DNA of 64,000 nucleotides, taken from positions 12,463,001 to 12,527,000 of the forward strand of contig NC_071336.1 in assembly GCF_027744825.2 (NCBI RefSeq), read 5' to 3'. The notes under the pieces were generated by a model, which saw only the letters and a list, made by a program, of their open reading frames with translations, was not told where the DNA came from and did not search any database. Of this stretch, positions 26,486 to 39,200 are shown in pieces. Position 1 is the stretch's first letter; every line of letters begins with the position of its first letter. The position numbers and the translations under genes are program-made. The stretch comes from Synchiropus splendidus. Taxonomy: Eukaryota > Chordata > Actinopteri > Syngnathiformes > Callionymidae.

Positions 26486-28663
26486 TGTTTACAGGGAAGA
26501 ACTTAAACTCACACGGTGCCCGGAAGTCAAGCTCCCTGGCAAAAGCTTTGGTGCTCTGAGGAACCAAGTCAGGCTGCGTCAGAGGAATGCTCGGGGAAAA
26601 AACCCCGAACTCGGCGAGCATCTGAAGTGGTCCAAACCCGAACACGTGCGTTGCATTGTTTGTGCGACAAATAATTTACATATAGTATTTATGTGGGAAG
26701 CCGCTGCTTTACTTCAACCTTGTTGCACACGGAGGGTCTGCGCAATAACAGAAAAATGTTTATTTAAGATGCAACTATTTGTGTTTTGTACATGTGAAAC
26801 TTTAATTCAGCCAAGAATGTCAACTTTACTGTGAGAATATTTGCTTTTTTACTGCAACTGTTAGTTTACCAACCAAAAAGTCACAACTGAATAGATATGT
26901 CATAAATATAAAATAACCAACGCAAGTTCACATGACGATAAGATCATTATTTTAAATAATTTGTTTCATGTTTCTTTGAAACGTTGCTTTCTCCATTCTG
27001 TTTTGAAATTATACTTTACTGTACTGCTGCTTATACGTGCTCACATATCAGTAAATAGCTAGAACAGTGCTTCTGGACTATGTTTTAGGTTTGTTTTATT
27101 TTTCTATTTAAAGATTCTGAACTAAATCAAACACTCACCACGGATACAAAAGGTTCACTTGAATAAATATCTTTTTCCACTCTGCCCTGGTCTTTATTGA
27201 GCGTTGTCATTAGATTTTAAGCAGAAAAATCAAATTGAACATGAAGCGATCTCCCACGATCATGTTGTGTTTTCTATGTCCAGCAGATGGTGCTCGACAT
27301 CATCAACAACAATTCGTTGGTTCCGCAGTCGAAACACGGTGTAAATGTAATGATGGGTGGTTCCAACTAGCCAATTCCATTTAGGCACATGGGACTTGAA
27401 CTGTTTTATGTAGCAAACAAAGATGCGAATGTTAAACATATTGTGCTGTAAAAATGATATAATATAAAACAACACTCTTCCTGTACCCAACAACTAAAAG
27501 TGCTATCAAAAGAATTGTCAGATAGTGAATAAATGTATTTTGGATTTGCAATCGTTTTGCCACCCTTTTACCGTAAAATGGAGTGTGCAGTATGAAGCAC
27601 TTTCTGTGTCACAACAGGGAACAGAATGGGCCTTTGGACCCCAAATAAACATTCATGTCATGAGTGAGTGAGCACCGCCTACACAGATCTGTGTTACTGC
27701 AAATACGTGCTTTGATTTGCGGGAAAGGGCATCATTTCACAGCTCAGTCAATAACTGGAGGTTCAACTGGGAAAAAAAGGATCTAATGACAATAACATTC
27801 TCCATTTGTAATTGGGTCAAAAATATTTAAAGCCGACTTGATCAAGGACGGAGAAAAAAGAGCATCAGTAATATCAAACAATCAAAAAGTGAAACGCAAA
27901 TTTTGTTGCGCTTCTGTTAAAATGGCGCAGAAATATTTTGGCGAACAGAACCTCAGGTAGTTTTCAGAGTTGCAGGTTGAATCGCCTTCCTTGGAGCTGC
28001 AGCATGAAACGACTGCACTGCTCATTAAGACTTAGTTGATGCAGTTTGAGCTCTACAGTCCAACTAACCCACCCGTGCCAGTTTTGAGCCACTGACCTCT
28101 GGAGCTAGTGATGGGCTGATGAGGAATGCTCATTTTAACTCCCTGGCACTGTCTCCTCCACCATGCTTGAATTTGAACAACCGTTTCAGTGAAACCACAT
28201 GAACCGAAAATGAGAACACTGTTGACAAGAATGAAGGATGCTAACAATGAAGCCTCAGCCCATCATTATTTGGATGCCACCGACTGTTAGATTTAACTCA
28301 TATGTGTTTGAGTAATAACAACATCAAATATTTTTCAAACATTAGACAGATATCTATATTACATAATTACTTAAAGTTATTGGTTGAAAATGGCTGTGTG
28401 GACGTGAGCTGCTTGGCAGATGTCTGTGGTTTCTGAGAACTTCTCCAGTTTGAGTTTGATCCGAGCAGTGTTGCCTGTCCTGATGTCCTTGCCAAGGCCT
28501 GCGGTGACAACACTGACTCAGGCTGAGTAAACTGCCCCCAAGATCATCGACCCAGAGCAGTCAACAGTGTCATTTGCATCCCTGTTTGGACGAGGATAAA
28601 ATCACCGGCGCTCAGTTCGAAGGCTTAGTAGAAGAAGAGAGGGGACACACAGATCATTCAGCC
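26486..28663. other. Intergenic DNA between RNF175 and fgb
   Basis: It probably begins with the RNF175 3' UTR (an AATAAA occurs near 27163). A degenerate copy of the local MITE family lies at about 28060-28240. No TATA box or HNF1 site is obvious before fgb, but an ATTTGCAT octamer lies at 28572-28579, about 90 bases before the fgb start codon. Confidence 0.4.
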
Positions 28664-31600
28664 ATGATGAAGACCGTACTGTTTCTTTACCTCTGCCTGC
28701 ACGTCTCGCTGGCTCAGGATGTGTTAGAGTATGATGACTATGACACTGTGAGTTAGAGCCGTAAATTTGCTTCCTGGCCTCTTATTGGAAATCTTAAAAT
28801 GATGTTTCCTTGTCTTCCCCAGGACACCACAGCATCGAACGCAACAGTGAGTGAAATACGTTTGCGCAGTCTGTTTCCTGATATTGTAGTTCCAGCGACT
28901 ATAGTCCGCTCATCTTGCTGTGTTTTCCAGAAACAGGCCAAAGCAGCTGTAGATGCTCGAGGCCACCGTCCACTATCACAAGGAAGGGACGCGTACTCCG
29001 GCTCCCGCTACAATCCACCTCCGATCACCGGCGGCAACAGGTACACTCAGAGACAAAGAGAGGGTCCTGACAGATGTCATTCCTTGGGTTTGTTTCCACT
29101 GAGTGAACAAAGTAGTGTGTCGATTTGAATGTATATAGGACTATATAAAACACAGTGTGAAGTACGATGTAACAACCACATGCAAATTCAACATAACTTT
29201 TTATCAATAGAATTAAAAAATAGAATTAAAATCTATTATTCTTAACATTTACTGCAGGTACCGTGGACGCCCTTCCACAACCACCGTCGGGGGTCCTCAA
29301 CCACAGGAGAAGGTGGAGCAACCTGAGGCTGGGGGCTGCACGCACGGCCTGGAAGAGCTGGTAAATATTGAACCCTTACACTTATTTTTCACTTATTTTT
29401 TAAAGTAACACTTTCATCCCGTTGATGCGTTCACACCACCTGTTTTAATTCTCAACAGGGCGTCCTGTGTCCAACGGGCTGTGAGCTGAAGACAGCGATC
29501 CTGAAGCAAGAGAAGAACGTCAGGACGGTAAATATCATCAACACCTGGCTCTTATATGGCGTCTTTCATTGTTTTCAAATCCAGACTGTAGCAAGTGATA
29601 AGTCTTTTGTTGCCTTCAATGGATGCAGAGAAGAGGCAATTGAGTTATGACTATTAAATGAGGTAACGCCAAATAATCACTGAGTTTGTATCCTTCCATC
29701 AGAGTGTCTCTGAGCTGAAGCCTCAGGTGGAGGAGTTGTCCCGCTCGTCCAACCGCGTCTTCAACTACGCCAACAGCATGTCTGTCTCTTTGATCGAGAG
29801 ACAGAGGGTCATCTCAGGTAACATCCATCCACCACCCCTGTAGTGTCGCGGCCACATGAACCTCCATCATCCCTCTCAGAAAACAACAGAGTCATGGGGG
29901 ATTACACGGACAAAGTGGAGGAGCAGCACCTCTACATCAAGGAGACAGTGGACACGGTGTTCCCCTCCAACATCAGAGTCCTGCAGGTCAGTGAGGACTT
30001 GGTAGAAGGAATGAGTCTTTGAGATGGTCTGAAGAAATACCAGTTTTATTAGGGAGCATTTCAAAGTTTTTATCTTAGATGATGCTTAGCAGATTCTTTC
30101 ATCCAAAGTAGCTGGACCCACACTGGGATTTGAACCCATGGCTTTGTAGTCATTGTTGCTACACTCTGAGCTAACCAGGCAACATACAGATAGATCATGA
30201 CGCCTGGTAAAAATGGTATCAATTTAAGCATTTAAAATAGTGACCATTAAAATCATTGGAAAACATGAACATTGATGCCTCTGTAGGGAGTCCTTGACAA
30301 GATCCGGCTGAAGATCCAGAAGCTGGAGAAGGCTATTGAGGCCCAAAATGAGGAATGCAAAGAGCCCTGCAAGACCAAGTGTCCCATCCCAGTGGTGTCT
30401 GGTAAGTCAGGAGGTCGTTCCTAGTTGTCTCAGAGTGTGATACTTATGTGTGATAATCTAAAAACATAGTAATGGGTTCATGAGGCTTCATGAAACAGTG
30501 TCAGCCCGCTAGATGGCGCTCTCTGCTCTAAAATCTTGAGCAACCAATTCAATTAAAACCTGTTTTCAAATAGCAGGTGGGCTCTGAAAATGAGGACACT
30601 GTTTCATGAAACCTCATCTGGCCATCACCAGTGTAACGCTATTCCAACACTAGGTTATGAAAGCCAATATTAATGTATAAACATTGACATATTTTACTTT
30701 TATTCAGGTAAGGAGTGTGAAGATATTTACCGCCGTGGTGGAAAAGACTCCCAGATGTACTTAATCCAGCCGGACAGCTTTTATCCCCCATACAAGGTCT
30801 ACTGTGACATGACCGTCCAGAACGGAGGTGAGGAGAGCAAAGATGTCTCTCACGGCAAACGCAAAATCAATTTGTAATTCATCTTGAGCCTGAAAATGTA
30901 AAAATTACTGCCTCAGGCTAGGTTTTTTTTTAGACATAAGTGAGAGTTGATCCTTGAACCTGTACAAGTCTCACCTAAACTTCTGACCAACACCTTGTTC
31001 AGAGTTCTGAGGACTGAAGGGAGACTTAGTATCATCTGCATATGATGTCCGCAGGATGGCTTCTCATCCAGAACAGAATGGATGGCAGCGTAGACTTTGG
31101 CCGACGCTGGGACGAATACAGACAAGGATTTGGAAACATCGCCTTCGACGTTGGCAAGGGTCACTGTGAGACTCCGGGTATGTGTCCTCTTCACATGCTG
31201 AGCATTCAATTAGTACTCTGCCACGACCATAGTACTCACTTCACGTACGTGCCTGGCAGGTGAATACTGGCTTGGAAACGACCGAATCAGTCAGTTAACT
31301 AAGATGGGCCCGACTGAGGTTCTCATTGAGATGGAGGACTGGACCGGAGCCAAGGTGAGGCACAGTTTATTTATGCTTTGAGCCTAGAACATATTGCAAA
31401 TGAGGCAGTTAAAAATAGGACGAGTCCATAAATAAAACCCTCTTTTTCCTGAGTTTATAGTGTCTCAGTCAGCTGTGGGCATTAATGGCCCAGAAGTGGC
31501 ACAGCACTGTAAATGTCCCTTTTTTTAATCATCATCAAATTAGCTTAGTGCCATAAAAAGACTGGCAATCACTGCATTAGTTTGTACTTCATATAGTCAC

Positions 31601-32735
31601 CTTTGTATCGAGACCCACCTGTATCTGTTGTCAGGCTGTTGTTTTCATTATTTGTGCCAAACATTCCCCGAGCGTTCCTCCTCGATCCCCTTCTATGGAC
31701 GCAGTGTTTTATAACGTCTGTTTTCAATGTCACTCCTAGGTCAATGCCCATTACCGCCAGTTCACCGTGCAGTCACAGGTGTCAAACTACGTCCTGGCTG
31801 TGGCCGATTACACCGGTACCGCAGGGAACGCCTTCCTGGAAGGATCCAGTGAACTGTTTGGGGTGAATCGCACCATGACCATACACAACGGCATGATGTT
31901 CAGCACCTACGACAGAGACAACGACAACTGGTGGGTGATATGCACTCGCACCTGGAAATGCTTACAAAGCAAAACCATAATAGCAAGTTGGCATGTCATT
32001 TTAGATGTATTTAGGCCGAGACTATTTGTCAACTGAGCTGCCATGCGGACAAAAAAGTAGCATGATTTATTTACCTAAATAAATAAAAAATGTCAATATA
32101 AAAATAAAAAATCAGTATATATATATATATATATATTTCTTTATTTATTTTTAGATTCTAGTTGTTGTCGTTGAACATGCCCAGAGGACCTCACCAGGGA
32201 GATGTCACAAAGATGTCTGAGACTTTAAGCAGCTTCTCTCAATGTAGAAGAACAGTGGCTGTGCTGTGTATCTTAGTCTATCTCATTGAACAACCCAAAC
32301 CCTCAGAATTTGATCGCTGCTCAGAGCTTGTGACCACAGGTTGGATGAGGAATGCAGAGCAAATGGTAAATCAAATGGTTGGCTTATCCGCATAGAGCGG
32401 CACCTACTGAGCTCTGAAAATGAAGCCTGAGCTCATCACTAATTGAAAAAACCTAATTCAAATATCACCATTGTTGCTAACTCTAATTGGATCCTTTCAC
32501 CAGGAACCCTGGAGATCCCTCAAAGCAGTGCTCAAGGGAAGATGGAGGCGGCTGGTGGTACAACCGCTGCCACTCTGCTAATCCCAATGGCAGATACTAC
32601 ATGGGAGGACACTACACAAAACAGATGGCCAAACACGGCACAGATGATGGCGTAGTATGGATGAACTGGAAGGGCAGCTGGTACTCGCTGAAGGCCATCA
32701 GCATGAAGATCAGACCCTTTTTCGCTTCAAGATAA
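28664..32735 (+). CDS. fgb: Fibrinogen beta chain
   Basis: Exons: 28664-28747, 28825-28848, 28931-29040, 29258-29360, 29459-29527, 29703-29817, 29880-29986, 30287-30401, 30708-30827, 31055-31177, 31260-31354, 31740-31930, 32504-32735; the frame closes to 495 residues (human 491). A signal peptide ([18 protein letters not shown]) precedes an acidic fibrinopeptide B. Thrombin would cut after Arg46 in DARGHRP, exposing the classical B-knob GHRP. The first disulfide ring cysteines are in LCPTGC, then the coiled coil, then CKEPCKTKC with the second ring. The fibrinogen C-terminal domain spans about 243-495, with [11 protein letters not shown], the DRDND calcium-site motif and [10 protein letters not shown]. 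The product is the secreted liver clotting-factor chain that pairs with alpha and gamma. The second coding exon is only 24 bases. Poly(A) signal at 32956-32961. It converges on the alpha-like gene at 33486. Confidence 0.98.
30077..30183. repeat. tRNA-like-tail dispersed repeat in fgb intron 7
   Basis: The segment starts TTAGCAGATTCTTTCATCCA and contains GGGATTTGAACCCATGGC followed by CTCTGAGCTAACCAGG. The GATTTGAACCC box and the following anticodon-arm-like words recall tRNA-derived teleost repeats. It is not a functional tRNA gene because the acceptor stem and 5' half are absent. Confidence 0.5.
30471..30631. repeat. Local MITE copy in fgb intron 8
   Basis: The ends are inverted copies: the left arm reads ATGAGGCTTCATGAAACAGT and the right arm ACTGTTTCATGAAACCTCAT. 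Related copies lie at 33899-34060, 38290-38540 and 39190-39379, with fragments at 15551-15620, 28060-28240, 32395-32440 and 57605-57690. Confidence 0.7.
32116..32137. repeat. TA microsatellite
   Basis: Pure (TA)n run in fgb intron 12. Confidence 0.9.
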
Positions 32736-32955
32736 GAGGGGTTTTAAACAGAGCAGGTTGACTGTATTAGCCCCAACACTGATTCATTTTACTGAACCAC
32801 AAATGAAGCTATATGTGAACGGGAAAAGAGAAAACAAATGGTGGTTGGGCAATAAAAACAAACAAACAAACAAACCTAGGAAAAGAACAAAACTGATGAC
32901 CCCAACATCATCTGCTTCTGTGAAGTCACCTGCTGCTGTCTGTCTTCTGCTACTC

Positions 32956-32961
32956 AATAAA
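32956..32961 (+). promoter_or_regulatory. fgb polyadenylation signal AATAAA
   Basis: Canonical hexamer 221 bases after the fgb stop codon. It is the first AATAAA on this strand after the stop that sits outside a simple repeat. Confidence 0.6.
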
Positions 32962-33485
32962 CACATTGAGGTACATAGAGTCAGTGTTCTGTCATTTTTT
33001 GGACAAGAAAGAAATCAAGAAAAGAAAAAATATACATGAAAAAGATCTTTTCTGAAAATCACAACCACACGAACATGCTGAATAAACCCTATTGCACATG
33101 AAACGGTTTATCTGAGCTGCTATTTTAAAATTTCTTGTTTGAATTCACTTTACAATAAAGAACTGGGTGTTACGCAAGGCTCATATTATGCCCTTATTTT
33201 ATTCAGCTTTATTCCAGTCATCCGCGTCTCCACTGAACAATGCATTAGCATTAGCACAATGAGGTCAATTATATGAAACACACTTGGACATGAAATTTTT
33301 TCGAGCATCTTAGTCTTTACATTGTCATGATTGTCCATTTCTCTGTTTTGTCAGCGTCTTTTCTCTGAGTGAGCAGTTCCAACAAATTTATTTCCAATAC
33401 ATGCAGCCATTCAATACAGTGAACAAGAGTTTCGAAATACAAAGAATAAATACAATATTTCCATTTCACAGGTCTTTTCTTGCTT

Positions 33486-34838
33486 TTATTCCGACTCTTC
33501 ATTATTGATCTGCTCAACTTGTCCTGACTCCGACAGAACTAACCTGTTGGGAACGATGATCTTAAAATGACTGAAGACCTTGAGTCTTTGAAATGGCAAC
33601 ATGACTTCATGTTCAGCTGATCCCGGCTCAGCCGTCACAGTGGGTTGTAGCTTAAGATGTGGGACACCTTTATAGGCTGCCCCAGTGTCACTAACAGCCG
33701 TGTCCAAAGGCTGTGCAAGACTCTGAAAGCTGGCATGGTCCACACGGAAGGAACCAGGCGACTGGCAGGATCCACCGCACGCTCGCAGCTTCATGTCAAC
33801 GTCCACCTGATCATTGAATCAGGGCAGTGAGGCATTAGTGTTACAGGTCACGTTTTGCTCCATATCTCCGTCTATGTCTGCTCCTGACAAGTAGTAACAG
33901 GCTGATGAGGCTTCATGAAACAGCATTCTCATTTTCACAGCCCTCTCTGCTCAAAAATCTTTGGAATTGAACAGCCACTTAAAATGATTGCTAAACCAAG
34001 AGATCCACCAACTGAGCTCAGACAATGAGTACACTGTTTCATGAAGCCTCACCTGCCCATCTCAACCCATCCACACTCACCTCGATCCTGTAAAGCTCCT
34101 CAATCTGTTCCCTAGCTCGCCCACGGAGGGTCTCCAGATGATGCTCCAGTCTGGCAGATTTTTGCCTGAGCACGGTGAGATTTTGGCTAAGTTCTCCTGA
34201 AAGTTCCGAGAACTTCAACTCTGACTCTAAGGAATCATGAAACACAACAATGATCGTCATGACAACATCATGTAGCTCATATCTCTCCTCTTACCACGTC
34301 TGCTGTCCAGGGCTCTGCGGGCCTTGTCGTACATGAGGTGAATCACGGACTCCAGTCTTTCAAGAGCTTCCTCCAAAACTTGGCCAGTCTGACAGGCTTT
34401 CCTCAGCTTGGTCTCAGACTTTTCCTCCATGTTAGAGATCAAGCCCTGAAGTCTGCAGCCGGAGGGGCATTTTGATGTCTTCAGACAAGATCATGAGGTT
34501 CAGTCAGACAGGATCATTTACTGCTCATCATCATGAGGACACTATTGTGAGAGTTAACCTTAAAATGGACCTTTCTACTGGTTTAAATCCTTCATTGGGA
34601 CTATTCCACACATGAATCGAATTTATTTCCAAGTCATTAATTTGATCATCCATTCAGTCACATTGCAATATTATATTGGTTTAGGTGCTTGTTTGAGGAT
34701 GAGGATGTCTGGCATGAACAGAAAGTATTTTCAATCTCACCCAGTCGTCGTCCGTGCACAGGCCAAAGTTTGATTTCCTTGGACAGCTCTTCATTGTCCG
34801 TTTTCCATTTTGCCTCTGCTGAGCCAGATGCTGGCAAA
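33486..34838 (-). CDS. Truncated fibrinogen-alpha-like chain, first exon not found
   Basis: Exons (minus): 34838-34741, 34478-34295, 34226-34081, 33806-33486, with GT-AG sites and a closed frame; about 249 residues are visible. Exons of 184 and 146 bases equal those of fga exactly and have the same phases, so this is a fga duplicate. Alpha-chain hallmarks are LCTDDDW, KCPSGCRLQGLI (first disulfide ring), a coiled-coil stretch, and LRACGGSC (second ring). What differs is that the region aligned with the thrombin site and A-knob reads QQRQNGKRTM, with no G-x-R knob, and the chain ends about 90 residues after the second ring, without the alpha-C hairpin cysteines or globular domain. The preceding signal-peptide exon should end one base into a codon; I could not place it upstream. 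A minus-strand AATAAA lies 94 bases past the stop (33387-33392). It may assemble with beta and gamma but not polymerise, or be non-functional. Confidence 0.85.
33899..34060. repeat. Local MITE copy inside an intron of the alpha-like gene
   Basis: Left arm GCTGATGAGGCTTCATGAAA and right arm TTTCATGAAGCCTCACCTGC are inverted copies. It occupies most of the last intron of the truncated alpha-like gene. Confidence 0.7.
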
Positions 34839-35150
34839 CTGTGAGGAAACAAGCAAACAGGGTCGGCGTCACTTCACCTTCACCTCAGACATTATTTAAA
34901 CTGTGGCATAAGAGGGTCCTGGTGTTTAGACAGAACAAAGTTCTGTTTGGAAGTGAGAGATGAGCAAACACAACAGCAACCCAAAAACAAACGAGAGAAA
35001 TCCAAGGACGTGCTTATTTTGAGTTATCAGTATATGACACTTGTTTAATATTTGGCATCTCCCATCTGAATAGTGTCACTAAAAACACAGCTAAATCTGT
35101 AAGGATTAAGAACAGTGAACAAAAATGTCAAATTTTACATAAACAATTTC

Positions 35151-35190
<40 letters not shown>

Positions 35191-36225
35191 ATATGCATAT
35201 ATATGAGAGAGAGTCAGAAATTATTATCCAGAGGGAAATTGCTTCCCCTCTGGATAATAACTCCTGCACAAAATAAAAGAGTAATGAAGAAGAAACAGAG
35301 AGAGTGGGTATGTTACTCAAACAAACATGCAAGACAAAAATAAAAGTAAAGACCTAATAAAATATACTATATACTATATACTACTAAGCGCAAAAGAACC
35401 ATCTAATCATCTAAAAAAGAACCATCTAAAAAGTATTTACAGTGTATTCCCATACAAAAATAAAAACATACTATATAGTGCTAAGCGCAAAATAAAAAAA
35501 GAAACATCTAGACAATGTGATTATTTTTGTATTTTATTTTTAAGTTTTTAAGTTTTCAATTTAGTTTTATTTTTAAGTTATTTTGAATATTTTTTTCCCA
35601 CCTGTAATATTTAACTACATTATTAACAGACCAAGTCCTCTCAGCAAGTCAGCCTGAGACAGCCTGAATAGAAGCCTCAGTCTGATCCTCCATTGAGCTG
35701 GACATGATTAAAAATAACAATAATAATGACGATAAAAATCTTTATTTTAAAAAACAAAATGAAACTTCTCAGTTTTAATGGACAAAATTATGCAGCAAAG
35801 TACTATTTTTGCTCCTGCAGCTTTGGCTCGGCTCATTGATGACTCTGGCTTCCTGCTGTTCCCGCTAGTGTTACAGTCGCAAAGTAATGAAAACACACTC
35901 TCAACATATGTGATAATGACCTTCTTAAAAGCGGGACATCACAGAAAGAGAAGCAGAAAAGCAGATTTCTTTTTTGTGAACATGTTTATTGATCAACTGA
36001 CTTTGGTACAAAATGTGTGGGCGGCGAATATTCCAGAAACAGGTCAGTACTGGAGACGTAATGTGCAGGTCAATGACACTTGAGAGATAATCCAGACAAT
36101 ATTTGTACAGCCTTTTGAGCAACAGCCTGATATTGACAGATCCATTCGTGACAAGCACACAGGATTCTTCCAAATATCCCCCCGATATGCACAGATATTT
36201 CTCAGTAAACTGAATGAAAGTATTC
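34839..36225. other. Interval between the two alpha genes
   Basis: It should hold the first exon and promoter of the truncated alpha-like gene, but no convincing signal-peptide exon was found. Contents are an AT-rich microsatellite (about 35150-35206), a perfect hairpin (35221-35260) and the fga 3' end, with a minus-strand AATAAA (TTTATT at 35985-35990), 236 bases beyond the alphaE stop. Confidence 0.4.
35221..35260. repeat. Perfect 15-bp inverted repeat
   Basis: TTATTATCCAGAGGG (35221-35235) and CCCTCTGGATAATAA (35246-35260) are exact reverse complements around a 10-base loop. It sits just beside the AT microsatellite. Confidence 0.85.
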
Positions 36226-39200
36226 CTAAAAAGTAGCGGGCCGGATGTACATCCTCACTGCTCTCAGGTTGGAATCAGGTTGATCGCAATTCATCCAACA
36301 AACCATTTTATTGGGAATTGATTTGTTGTTAAGATGATAAATCCCATTTATGTTGGCCGACAGACAGTTGTTGTACCACCACCCACCGCTGTACATTTCT
36401 GCACAGTTGTGCTCACTTTTATCATTGTCCCTGTCAAATGTGCTGAACTTCATCCCACTGTGGGGGGAGTCCCCTGCGTCTAGGGCGTCGCCAGCATCCC
36501 CAGAGTAGCCACTTACACTAAGCTGGAACCCCTCCTCCTCCGCGCCAACTCTAATGACGTACTCAGCAGTTGCTTTGGCTCCATTTGAATCCTCCAGCTC
36601 CACTTTGAGCAGGGACTCGCCCTGACTAGTTAGCAAGTGGAGGTTCTGGTTTCCGAGCCATACCTCTCCCTTCCCCTGGGGACTGACTGAGCCGAAGCCG
36701 TCTCGGTATTCGGCCCACGTGCGGTTGAAATTGAGCGCGCCGCTCTCCCGCTGCTGAACTAACAACCACCCTCCCATCAGGCCCTCCTGATCGCAGTAAG
36801 CCTCCACAACATGTGTGGAATCCGGACCGCCGGGTTTGATCTTAAACACACCGTTTGTCTCCCCTTTCAGGTGGTTCTGGAAGGCATCAACACAATCTGA
36901 GAACAGAGAGGAGCACACCGCAGACCGGGAGTTAGCTTGGACTAGCTTGTCTGGGATTAAATATTTGCCCGAGCTGTATCAAGGGCTATTTGTAGTGTTT
37001 TTGGGGAGTACATCAAATGAGCATTCCAACGGATAAGAATTATTTTTAACAACCCAATTCTAAGAAAAAAAAAAACCTCATCGAGATGTAACCTTAACTT
37101 TCAAAGGTTCTAAACAAGGCAACCGGGCCAGGTGTGAGCAGAAGGTACATTCTTTGAAAGACCGTATTTTCTGGACCAAATCTAAAGTCCTGCATGTCAG
37201 GAGGCCGACTAATATACTACAGTTAGCCACAACAAAGCTGTGAACGCTACGGGCTAATTTCAAGAGCGCCATCTTGAATTTGGTCAACAATAATAATTAC
37301 GTTGAAAATATTTCACAATTCAGACTCTTTAGAAGTTGTTCTACAAACCACCAGTTGCCTTGTTGAAACCTTTCAATCATCTGCCATTTTCAACTGATCA
37401 ATTGCTATGTTCACTTTTTAACGTTTAAGGCAGCTTCATGTTTACAATGAGCATTTAGTCTTCGGTACCTTTTCCTACATAATCAGCTTGTCGCTTGACA
37501 TGTACGGACTTCACGCTCCGAGCTTGGACATCAGGAACGTCGTCCTCCACGGCACCCGTCATGAACTTCCCAAGGTCGAGGCCCATGTGGGCTCCAAAGG
37601 GATCGTCAATGATGATGCCTTTGGAGCTGCTGTGGCTGACCGTCTTGGTGGTGTGAGTCTGAGTGATGGCGGGGAAGGGGGCACCCTTGGTGAAATCGAT
37701 GAGTTGGCACTCTGGTCCACCCTCGATGACCTCCTCTACTTTCTCTTCTGGCCCACTCTTTGTTTGAACGACAGTCCTCTTGATGTTCCTGGTGCAGCTG
37801 ACGGTTGTGGTTGACCCATGACTCTGTGTTCCGAAATCTCCGCCAGTCCCAAAATCGTGAGTGCTGCCACCGAGCTCAGTAATGGATTTAGACGATGACG
37901 ACGAACCGGAAGAGGGTGGTGCGGGTGTTGCAGAAGAGTATGAAGTACCTGGAACCTTGGAGACTGTAGCTGGGGCCAACTTGGAGCCTTCGGTCTCCAG
38001 ACGCAAGTGCACAGCTTTCACCTACATGGAACACAGGGAACATATTCAGGAGTTTTTTCTCCCAGTCTGTCTTTGGGGCTCCGAACTCTTGGTACGCTAT
38101 GAACCACACTTATGATTTTAAAATGCTATTAAACAATTTTAACATTGACTGAACTTTTTAAAGTCACTATTAAATGTGATGATGGCTCAGACAGAAAGAA
38201 TGTACAGGCCACTTTTCATTAGGAAATGGGGTCTCTGAGAAGCAGCACCGAACCATTGGACGATGATGCGCTGGCATTGTTGGTGGTGGTGATGGGCTGA
38301 TGAGGCGTCATGAAACACTGTCCTCATTTTCAGAGTCCAGTAGGGGGCGCTTTCAGTTGAAAAATAATGTGAGTTTTCAATGAAATGATTTCAGTGAGCT
38401 CTGAAAATCACAAAGCATCAAAGATGGTACTCTCAGCTCAAAGATACTTGAATTTGAAGAAGTATTTCATGAAACCATGCATCATTTTCTAAACTGAGAG
38501 CGCCACCAACTGAGCTCGGAGCCCCTGCAGGTTGCATTGTTGAATGAATTGACCTTGTAATGTAAGACCATTGAGAAAGGGGCGCTAATTCTGACGTTTT
38601 TCTTGGAGTACTAATAGTTGTATGCAAAAGTGAGGTGTCGGATTTTGAGATAATCAAAAGGTGAAAATATTCGTAGTAAATAGAATCAAGCCAAAGCTCA
38701 TGTTAGTTTAGGGACTGTGAACTCCAGTGTGTCACCTACATTGAAGACATCATCATCTTTCTGCTGTCCAGCGGTCAGGATCTTTTGCTTATGGATGGGG
38801 TCAACAGATGGATCCCCCAGCGGCACGCTCTTCACCACATACGTTGTTCCCAGAGATTCAAAGTTCTGAGCTGTCTGTGAGTGCAGCTGGTCCACCTGTA
38901 ATGTGCACAATGTGAATTTAACTCTCCACAGAAGAAGCATTAGATCGGGACAATACTGCATGAACAGCCAAAAGCAATAACAAGCATCAATATTATAAAT
39001 GTGTATTGAGCATCGACAGTTCCCATCCATTCTCCTGACAGTTTATCAGTTCTATTCATTCATTTTTGTCAAAACGAGCAAAGTTGTCAGTAAAGAAATA
39101 CACATGAAATATTTAGTAGACAAAAAACAATTTAAGTGGATACTGAAGAAGAGAACGGAACAAGCCAGCCACCATAAAGGCTGCAAATGATAGGCTCATG

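Noticed and set aside
30077..30183. tRNA gene
   Set aside because: Only a T-arm-like box and part of an anticodon-like arm are present; there is no matching acceptor stem or D arm. It fits a dispersed tRNA-derived repeat.
35770..35860. Signal-peptide exon of the truncated alpha gene (MSRAKAAGAK..., minus strand)
   Set aside because: The hydrophobic stretch is plausible, but no GT donor in the right phase follows it.
38698..38739. fga ending at the TGA at 38698-38700
   Set aside because: A GTAGGT donor lies before it at 38739, and joining to the exon at 38021 restores the alpha-C region in frame.
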